Source: Nitrospinales bacterium (GTDB taxonomy: Bacteria; Nitrospinota; Nitrospinia; Nitrospinales; VA-1). Taken from it: a stretch of DNA of 58,592 bases. The notes beneath the pieces were generated by a model, which was given only the letters and a program-made list of their open reading frames with translations, was not told the origin of the DNA and did not search any database. Position 1 is the stretch's first letter. Each line of letters starts with the position of its first letter. Position numbers and translations under genes: made by a program. The stretch lies in NCBI GenBank assembly GCA_022450865.1, contig JAKUOQ010000004.1, positions 1 through 58,592 of the forward strand, read 5' to 3'. Shown piece after piece: positions 52,498 to 58,592 of this stretch.

Positions 52498-52944
52498 ATG
52501 AAGATTATTTCTAAAGTAGTAGCCTTGATGGCAGTTTTTGCATTTGTAGGATGTGCGGGTCAAGCTGGCGGCGGATCAACCGCTGGTAAAGTATCTAATA
52601 AACCCATCACCATTACTACACCGGCAACTCTGAGTAATGTAAGTAGTCCGTTGAAAGTTTGCATGGCAACAAAGGGTTATACGGTTGAGCCTGCCAAAAA
52701 GGGTGTTAATCCGGGTAAAGGACATCATCATTTATTGATTGATGTGCCTATCCCTGCAGATTTAAGTAAGCGTATAGGCAAAGATTCAAATCATGTTCAT
52801 ATGGGCGATGGTTCTAAATGTAAAACATTGAACTTAGCTAAAGGACAGCACACAATCACCGCTGTTTTTGCCCAAGGCAACCATGTTCCGTACAATCCTC
52901 CGGTAACGGATGGTGTGACTGTAACCGTTACGCATGTAAAATAA
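52498..52944 (+). CDS. DUF4399-domain lipoprotein
   Basis: A 148-residue exported lipoprotein with signal peptide ending in lipobox FVGC. The mature part belongs to the DUF4399 family, with the motif GHHHLLIDVP and then HVHMGDGSKC and AVFAQGNHVPYNP. The His cluster could bind a metal; the function is unknown. A strong GAGGAG ribosome site precedes ATG, and a strong terminator follows, so it is probably a monocistronic, well-expressed gene. Confidence 0.88.
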   Translation: MKIISKVVALMAVFAFVGCAGQAGGGSTAGKVSNKPITITTPATLSNVSSPLKVCMATKGYTVEPAKKGVNPGKGHHHLLIDVPIPADLSKRIGKDSNHVHMGDGSKCKTLNLAKGQHTITAVFAQGNHVPYNPPVTDGVTVTVTHVK

Positions 52945-52976
52945 TTTTTACGGGAATAGTTATACTGAAACAATTT

Positions 52977-53012
52977 AATTCCACCCCCGGTTTCGGGGGT
53001 GGAATTTTTTTT
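52977..53012 (+). terminator. Strong rho-independent terminator
   Basis: AATTCCACCCCC and GGGGGTGGAATT form a perfect 12-base stem around a GGTTTC loop, followed by a run of T residues. It lies about 30 bases after the DUF4399 stop and matches the classic intrinsic-terminator pattern on the plus strand. Confidence 0.95.
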
Positions 53013-53032
53013 GACCTCTACTCAAATATTTC

Positions 53033-53968
53033 ATGACAAATTTACCCAAAGCTTCGGGCCCGGTTTTTTCTAAAAATCACCTGATTAACCTCTATTACAT
53101 AAACGAGTTATACCAAAATATTGCTATAGAGGTTTCCAGCCGCCTAAAAGAAATCTATGGGCTTGATCTTTCCTTTACATCGGGGATCTGGGGAGGGACT
53201 TATTTAATCGCCAAGCCCAATGGGTTATCGCGTCGCCGAATATGGAGACTCTACTCTATAGTTAACTTGCCGCAGGACAGTTCCTTGGATAAACAAGAGA
53301 ATATGGAAAAGCTGGTTGCTATTTATACTGACGTTTATAAAGAGGCTTTTGCTCCATACCAAATTGCACTTGACTTGAAAATGTGGGGTGGCACATTACC
53401 CCATAGCAATAAGTCAAAACCCAGTCTGACCATGCATATGGAGGATGCAACGGAAAGAGTTCGATGGTTAAGAACATTTTTTGTGTGGAACAAGGTTCCG
53501 TGGGAAGAATCGATAATCAGCGATACGGTAAGAATTATTAAGGAATACAAACCCTTTTTTGATTTAACAAAAGGACCTGTAAAGAAAGACCCAAAGGATA
53601 TTAAATATCTTTTGCAAGACATTATTATCATTTATCGTACTATTGAAAATGCCTGTAGTAAAGATTTTCGAGAACACGCGTCGCCTATTATTGAGAGCAT
53701 GATGCAAGCATTTATGGAAGGTCTCCATGATCCTGAAAAAATAAACGAGCATTACCAGATGGTTTTTAATAATGCCCTGATTTATGGTTTTGAGGAGAGC
53801 TTAGGAGGGCCATTTAAAAAACAAGGTCTCGACATTAAGGCTATCGAAACTTGGCCAGTAGAAAAAATTAATTGGATTCCAGAGGAGTTAAAAGAAAAAC
53901 TCATCCCGCCTATTCAAAATATTTTTAAGGGATTTAGAAAAGAATTGAAAGCAGTTAGTGATTCCTAA
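53033..53968 (+). CDS. Unrecognised 311-residue protein
   Basis: I do not recognise this gene. It is soluble with no signal peptide, rich in aromatic and basic residues (SGIWGGTYLIAKPNGLSRRRIW), and has a helical middle with a Lys/Asp-rich segment. There are two Trp-containing conserved-looking motifs, WGGTYL and WGGTLP. It begins about 20 bases after the terminator and so should have its own promoter. No catalytic motif is seen. It is convergent with the HAD gene, leaving two bases between stops. Confidence 0.75.
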   Translation: MTNLPKASGPVFSKNHLINLYYINELYQNIAIEVSSRLKEIYGLDLSFTSGIWGGTYLIAKPNGLSRRRIWRLYSIVNLPQDSSLDKQENMEKLVAIYTDVYKEAFAPYQIALDLKMWGGTLPHSNKSKPSLTMHMEDATERVRWLRTFFVWNKVPWEESIISDTVRIIKEYKPFFDLTKGPVKKDPKDIKYLLQDIIIIYRTIENACSKDFREHASPIIESMMQAFMEGLHDPEKINEHYQMVFNNALIYGFEESLGGPFKKQGLDIKAIETWPVEKINWIPEELKEKLIPPIQNIFKGFRKELKAVSDS

Positions 53969-53970
53969 AA

Positions 53971-54672
53971 TTAATCTTGACTCGACAATGCAGAAACAAA
54001 ATCTGTAAGGCTGGGGAAAACTATTTCTGCACCATTGAAATCAATATTTCTGTTCAAGTCGTTTTTTATAATAATACAAGGCATGCCTGCATCGTTTGCC
54101 GCATTTAATCCTTTCAAAGCATCTTCCAAAACAAAACATTCTGCGGGTGAATGACCCAGTTTTTCTGCAGCATTCAGAAAAATATCGGGAAAAGGTTTTT
54201 CGCGTTTAGCGGATTCTTTTCCGAGTATGACGGGAATTAAGTCCAGTGCATCAGCATTTCGCAAAATGTGTCTAATATCTGTTGCCCAGGAACCGGAAGC
54301 AATTGCCAATCTGAGACTCGAAGATAACTGTTCAATCAGACGAATAGCTTCTGGAAATAGTTTGATTTCACCACTTTGACAAAATCGGGTGTAGACTTCA
54401 AACTTTTGTTTACGCATATCTATCGGGTCGACATCCAGCTTTAAGTTGTGGCGTTCGATTTCCCCTACAATCCCTTTACCTTTGGAGGTCCATTCTATCC
54501 AATATTCTGCTTTATTTAGAGTGTGACCATACCTTTCAAACACCTCGTTATAAGCTTTGTAATGATAGGGTTCTGAATCTGCGAGCAATCCATCGAAATC
54601 CAGTATCGTTGCTTTGGATTTTTTTAGAAGGTTATGAAGTTTTGATTTACGTTCGAAGAACAAGGAGTCCAT
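53971..54672 (-). CDS. HAD-superfamily phosphatase (beta-phosphoglucomutase-like)
   Basis: A 233-residue HAD hydrolase with motif I DFDGLLADSEP (nucleophile Asp and acid/base Asp), motif II in LAIASGS, motif III Lys in KREKPFPDIF and motif IV in FVLEDALKG. The helical cap between motifs I and II is of the C1 type as in beta-phosphoglucomutase and phosphoglycolate-phosphatase groups. The exact substrate is unknown. It is on the same strand as and just after lepB. Confidence 0.88.
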   Translation of the reverse strand: MDSLFFERKSKLHNLLKKSKATILDFDGLLADSEPYHYKAYNEVFERYGHTLNKAEYWIEWTSKGKGIVGEIERHNLKLDVDPIDMRKQKFEVYTRFCQSGEIKLFPEAIRLIEQLSSSLRLAIASGSWATDIRHILRNADALDLIPVILGKESAKREKPFPDIFLNAAEKLGHSPAECFVLEDALKGLNAANDAGMPCIIIKNDLNRNIDFNGAEIVFPSLTDFVSALSSQD

Positions 54673-54685
54673 CTGTAGTGATACT

Positions 54686-55357
54686 TTATTCTAGTATTTT
54701 TCCAAAGCGGTCAAAGCGTACCCAGCTTTCCAACTGGTTCCAGGACCAGTAGATCATCAAAGCTTTTCCGCGTACCTTATTTATATTGAGAAAACCCCAA
54801 TAGCGACTGTCCTGACTGTTCTCTCGGTTATCCCCCATCATGAATAAATGGTTATCGGGAACTAGTATTGGACCAAAATCATCTCGTGGCACCAGAGAGC
54901 TATCAGAGGGTGATTCGGTATGTCTTGCGTGACGGTCTTCATAGAGTTTACCATTGATAAAAACTTTTTGGTGACGCACTTCCAGTAGATCACCCGGAAT
55001 GCCAATCACTCTCTTAATAAAATCACGCTTCTCGTCTTTAGGATATTTAAAGACGATGATATCGCCGCGCTCAGGTTGTTTGGGAAAAAAGATTATGTCA
55101 TCAAATAATTTAATGTTTAGAAATGGAATTTCATTTGGGATATGCGTCCCGTAGGCAAATTTTGAGACAAGAATGTGGTCGCCTATAAGAAGAGTCTCCT
55201 CCATCGAACCGGAGGGAATTTTAAAAGCCTGAACAAAAAACGTGCGAATAAAAAGGGCAAGAAGAAGGGCAATAAAGATTGCTTCGGTATACTCTCGCGC
55301 AACGCTTTTTCTTTTTACCGTTTGGTTTTCTGTGTTTTCTGATGTGTTATTTGTCAT
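54686..55357 (-). CDS. lepB: Signal peptidase I
   Basis: LepB is the inner-membrane serine-lysine protease that removes signal peptides from exported proteins. The catalytic Ser is in [14 protein letters not shown] and the Lys in KRVIGIPGD; the C-terminal [15 protein letters not shown] box is intact. A single N-terminal span ends near residue 45. The length of 223 residues is normal for a one-span form. It overlaps the stop of lepA by 11 bases. Confidence 0.96.
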   Translation of the reverse strand: MTNNTSENTENQTVKRKSVAREYTEAIFIALLLALFIRTFFVQAFKIPSGSMEETLLIGDHILVSKFAYGTHIPNEIPFLNIKLFDDIIFFPKQPERGDIIVFKYPKDEKRDFIKRVIGIPGDLLEVRHQKVFINGKLYEDRHARHTESPSDSSLVPRDDFGPILVPDNHLFMMGDNRENSQDSRYWGFLNINKVRGKALMIYWSWNQLESWVRFDRFGKILE

Positions 55358-57149
55358 CTGTCCTCAACACAGCCAGAAAAGCTTCTTGGGGGATTTCCAC
55401 ACTTCCAATCTGTTTCATTTTTTTCTTTCCTTCTTTTTGTTTTTCAAGCAATTTGCGTTTGCGGGTAATATCCCCTCCGTAACATTTTGCCAGAACATTT
55501 TTTCGTAACGCCTTTACGGTTTCACGGGAAATGACCTTACTACCAATCGCAGCTTGGATGGCGACCTCAAACATTTGCCGGGGAATTTGCTGTTTGAGCT
55601 TTTTAGCTAAATCGCGACCTTGGTAATACACCTTATCTTTATGTGCTATTAAAGACAAAGCATCCACCAGTTCCCCGTTCAAGAGGATGTCCAACTTTAC
55701 CAGACTGGATGTCCTGAAATCTATAAATTCGTAATCAAAGGAGGCGTAACCTTTGGTAGAAGATTTTAGTTTGTCATAAAAGTCCAGCACGATTTCATTG
55801 AAGGGTAATTCGTATTCCAACAGGATGGTTTCTGGGTTAAGGTATTCCATTTTTTTCTGAATGCCGCGTCGGTCCCTCACCAGAGCCATTATAACGCCAA
55901 TATATTTCTCCGGTACAATAATGGTCCCCATAACATAGGGCTCTTCCAGGTGGTCAATGTTCTTCTGTTCTTTTAATTTGGTTGGGTTGTCGATCATTAT
56001 GGTTTTGCCATCGGTGGTAATCACCTTATAAATAACCGTAGGTGCGGTAGTGAGGAGATCGACTTTATATTCTCTCTCAATACGTTCTCGAATGATTTCC
56101 ATATGTAATAATCCGAGGAACCCGCAACGAAAACCAAACCCCAGCGCAGTTGATGTTTCTGCTTCATAAGAGAATGAAGCATCGTTCAGAGTTAATTTTT
56201 TAAGAGAGTCGCGCAGGTCTTCATAGTCATCGCCACTAATGGGATAGAGGCCACTGAACACCATAGGTTTTACTTCTTTATAACCAGGTAAAGGTTTTTC
56301 AGCAGGAGATTTAGCATGTGTGATTGTATCACCAACTTTAGTTTGATCCAGTTGTTTGATTCCCGCTATCAAGTAACCCACCTCCCCGGCTTGCAAGGTA
56401 GCTTTGGGTTCCTGTTTAGGGTTAAAGGTGCCGAGTTCTTCCACTACAAATTTATTATCTGTGGCCATCATGGTTATTTCATCGCCCACCTTGAGTATTC
56501 CATGTTGAACTTTAATTAGGATAATGACACCGCGAAAAGAATCGTACCAGGCATCGAATAGTAAGGCTTGCAGTGTTCCATGTTCATTACCTTCGGGGGA
56601 TGGAATTAAATTTGTTATCGATTCCATCAACTCATCGATACCTATTCCTTCTTTAGCGCTTACCAGAACAGCATTATCTGACTCGATCTGCAATACGTCT
56701 TCTAGTTGTTCTTTAATAAAATCTGGGTTTGCGCTGGGGAGGTCAATTTTATTGATGACGGGAACCACAGCCAGGTCATGCTGCATAGCTAAATTTAGAT
56801 TAGCAATTGTTTGTGCCTGAATACCTTGTGTTGCATCAATGACCAGCAATACACCTTCACACGCAGCAAGACTGCGTGATACTTCGTATGTGAAATCTAC
56901 ATGCCCTGGCGTGTCAATCATATTGAATACAAAGTTACCTTCCTCCTTGGAGGAATGCTTTAAGCAAACCGTTTGCGCTTTAATGGTAATCCCACGTTCA
57001 CGTTCGAGATCCATATTATCCAAAACCTGATCTTTCATTTCTCGCTGGGAAAGCGCAGAAGTAGCAAGAATCAATTTGTCTGCCAGCGTAGATTTACCAT
57101 GATCAATATGGGCAATGATGGAAAAATTTCTTAATTTATTTTGTTCCAT
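55347..57149 (-). CDS. lepA: Elongation factor 4
   Basis: LepA (EF4) is a ribosome-associated GTPase related to EF-G. The G1 motif [16 protein letters not shown]2 region [11 protein letters not shown]3 DTPGHVDF and G4 NKIDLP are intact. The C-terminal LepA-specific domain includes the [20 protein letters not shown] segment. The length of 600 residues is standard. It is upstream of lepB with an overlap, the common lepA-lepB operon. Confidence 0.97.
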   Translation of the reverse strand: MEQNKLRNFSIIAHIDHGKSTLADKLILATSALSQREMKDQVLDNMDLERERGITIKAQTVCLKHSSKEEGNFVFNMIDTPGHVDFTYEVSRSLAACEGVLLVIDATQGIQAQTIANLNLAMQHDLAVVPVINKIDLPSANPDFIKEQLEDVLQIESDNAVLVSAKEGIGIDELMESITNLIPSPEGNEHGTLQALLFDAWYDSFRGVIILIKVQHGILKVGDEITMMATDNKFVVEELGTFNPKQEPKATLQAGEVGYLIAGIKQLDQTKVGDTITHAKSPAEKPLPGYKEVKPMVFSGLYPISGDDYEDLRDSLKKLTLNDASFSYEAETSTALGFGFRCGFLGLLHMEIIRERIEREYKVDLLTTAPTVIYKVITTDGKTIMIDNPTKLKEQKNIDHLEEPYVMGTIIVPEKYIGVIMALVRDRRGIQKKMEYLNPETILLEYELPFNEIVLDFYDKLKSSTKGYASFDYEFIDFRTSSLVKLDILLNGELVDALSLIAHKDKVYYQGRDLAKKLKQQIPRQMFEVAIQAAIGSKVISRETVKALRKNVLAKCYGGDITRKRKLLEKQKEGKKKMKQIGSVEIPQEAFLAVLRTDDK

Positions 57150-57255
57150 AGTTTTTTAAAAATTTGCAAAACTTAAAAAATCAGTTAAAGCTTCCGGGAA
57201 AATTAGACAGGAGATGTTGTAATCCTGGAGGTATTTAAGTAATAAATACTTCTTA

Positions 57256-58275
57256 TTAGTTCATGGAAGAAGTGCGTGCCACTTTACGGGAAGGGAAAAA
57301 TGTCTCGCTGTATTTTTCAACTTTGGTAAGGGGTGTCGTCCTTAAAAATTTCTGCCATTCATCAAATTGGATTTTCATTGCCTCATAATCTTTTGCATTA
57401 TCAATATCTAGGGCGGCTCCTGGAAAAGGTACTTCAAGAGTCGAAAATCGAGTATTCATTATAGTGGATATTGTTTCTTCCAATTCCTTTTTAGGGTTCA
57501 GCTTCCTAAAATAATTTACCACGAACTCAAGACCTAGTCCGCCAAAAAACAAACATAGTTGCAGTCCAATATAATTTTTATAATGCTTTGCCTTATCTTT
57601 TCCAAATACGGACAAACTAAATAACACCAGATTTTTGAAGTTTCTCTGATAACGATACTGGTACATTTTTTGGATATATTCCCGATTCTCAATGCGCAGA
57701 GGCTTGACTAGGTGCAAGTTATTAATGCGGAAACTATCTTCATTGATGTGTAAGTAGGCCATTTTGATTCCGGGTTTGCCTTCCTGGGGATAAAAATGTC
57801 GTAGTTTTTCTCGCGATACCAGCCCTAGAACATGATCGTAACGATTCATATCCGCATTGGAAATAAAATATTCAACTTCATGCGGAGTAATCAGTGGAGC
57901 ATCACAAGGCACAACAAGGACGGCTTTATCACGGTGTGAGTCCTTATTTACATCCTCTACCTGTTGAGATTGTAAAAATGTCTGCCAGACGTTTTCATAC
58001 AAATTGGCTTTTTGTTCGACAACATGAATGCGTTTTGGAAATTCACGGTCAATTCGGCTCGAATGCAGAACCTGATCCAGCTTGTCTTTCAATCCAACAA
58101 TATAGATATCCCCAATCGATTTAACCTGTTGCAAGGCTTGAATTACATAAAGAATGACGCATTTTCCCTGTAGGGTCAGAAATGCCTTGTTCTGGCGATA
58201 AACTTTATAGCTGGACTTTCCTTCGCCCGCTACCAGAATCACATCATATTTTTTATGTCCGATTGATGAACCCAT
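57256..58275 (-). CDS. Atypical MobA-like nucleotidyltransferase
   Basis: A 339-residue protein whose N-terminal 200 residues resemble the NTP_transf_3 (MobA/GlmU-like) fold. The usual Gly-rich nucleotide loop LAGGxSxRMGxxK is altered here to LVAGEGKSSYKVYRQNKAFL. A later VVPCDAPLIT is the conserved Asp-containing metal loop. The C-terminal 140 residues have a hydrophobic stretch (LCLFFGGLGLEFVV) and no known domain. The substrate cannot be told, and the function might be MobA-like, IspD-like or other. It is on the same strand as lepA, 106 bases upstream of it. Confidence 0.75.
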   Translation of the reverse strand: MGSSIGHKKYDVILVAGEGKSSYKVYRQNKAFLTLQGKCVILYVIQALQQVKSIGDIYIVGLKDKLDQVLHSSRIDREFPKRIHVVEQKANLYENVWQTFLQSQQVEDVNKDSHRDKAVLVVPCDAPLITPHEVEYFISNADMNRYDHVLGLVSREKLRHFYPQEGKPGIKMAYLHINEDSFRINNLHLVKPLRIENREYIQKMYQYRYQRNFKNLVLFSLSVFGKDKAKHYKNYIGLQLCLFFGGLGLEFVVNYFRKLNPKKELEETISTIMNTRFSTLEVPFPGAALDIDNAKDYEAMKIQFDEWQKFLRTTPLTKVEKYSETFFPSRKVARTSSMN

Positions 58276-58393
58276 AACTCTAGTTTACCACTTCCTTTTC
58301 CTTTTTTACTATTTGTAATTTCTTGCACGTTTCCGGTAAATTGGTTATACACATGATTCGTTTTTTATTAATTAAAACACCAAATGTCTTCCT

Positions 58394-58592
58394 ATGGCAA
58401 ATGATTCAAATCTAAAAACCACTCCTCTTCACTCAATGCATAAGGAACTTGGGGGCAAGCTGGTTCCTTTTGCTGGCTGGCATATGCCTATTCAATTTAA
58501 AGGAGTGATTCAAGAGCATCAATGCGTTCGGCATAGCGTCGGTATTTTTGATGTTAGCCATATGGGCGAAATTGAAATCGCCGGTCCTGAAG
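58394..58592 (+). CDS. gcvT: Aminomethyltransferase (glycine cleavage T protein), 5' partial
   Basis: The first 66 codons of an open frame that runs off the window. The product has the GcvT N-terminal block [19 protein letters not shown] then WHMPIQF and [14 protein letters not shown], all diagnostic. GcvT is the folate-binding T protein of the glycine cleavage system. No Shine-Dalgarno is obvious. The rest lies outside the window. Confidence 0.92.
   Translation, partial: MANDSNLKTTPLHSMHKELGGKLVPFAGWHMPIQFKGVIQEHQCVRHSVGIFDVSHMGEIEIAGPE

Overview
The window reads as about 58.6 kb of ordinary bacterial chromosome from an AT-rich Gram-negative organism. Evidence for a Gram-negative envelope is the ADP-heptose (LPS core) genes hldD, hldE and gmhA, several lipobox lipoproteins plus lgt, and lepB. 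The mix of squalene-hopene cyclase and HpnH, many exported multiheme cytochromes c, a ModE-type regulator and a PCP_red-domain protein resembles Nitrospinota or Nitrospirota or deltaproteobacteria-like lineages. This placement is an inference from gene content, not a demonstrated assignment. I see no prophage, transposon, CRISPR array or rRNA.

Layout. 1-8.9 kb: hldD (+), then a long minus-strand series rplM-rpsI, argC-argJ, def-fmt, a UDP-glucuronate decarboxylase, gmhA-hldE. 9-14.8 kb: plus-strand squalene-hopene cyclase, a lipoprotein, a minus-strand seven-repeat FG-GAP lipoprotein, a LysM/M23 lipoprotein and apt. 15-22.3 kb: mnmG with a small overlapping gene, a pentapeptide-repeat protein, hpnH, a short TTG-started membrane ORF, trhP/yegQ, lgt and hemB. 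22.4-25.6 kb: tRNA-Asn, then the conserved set ffs-dnaX-ybaB-recR on the minus strand. 26-34.2 kb: marC, a RhlE-like DEAD-box helicase with a hairpin in its leader, an ICMT-like methyltransferase flanked by two tiny membrane ORFs, a TPR lipoprotein, a small Cys-rich protein, a DUF389 membrane protein, rmuC and a ferredoxin-type aldo/keto reductase.

34.3-48.5 kb is the most distinctive part. It holds a 1066-residue membrane/spermidine-synthase-like/TPR fusion, a three-domain PCP_red protein, engB, and a tightly coupled operon of four exported cytochromes c (12, 10, 2 and 1 heme motifs in transcription order). Upstream on the same strand are a small exported protein and a 12-repeat NHL propeller protein. 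The two large cytochromes are visibly paralogous, with ten heme motifs in register. No recognisable catalytic reductase or oxidase subunit sits beside them, so the operon is my best candidate for an undescribed electron-transfer system.

48.8-58.6 kb: tyrS, a membrane protein translationally coupled to a methyltransferase-like protein, a single-domain ModE-like regulator, a DUF4399 lipoprotein with a strong terminator, an unrecognised 311-residue protein, a HAD phosphatase, lepA-lepB, an atypical nucleotidyltransferase and the 5' end of gcvT running off the window.
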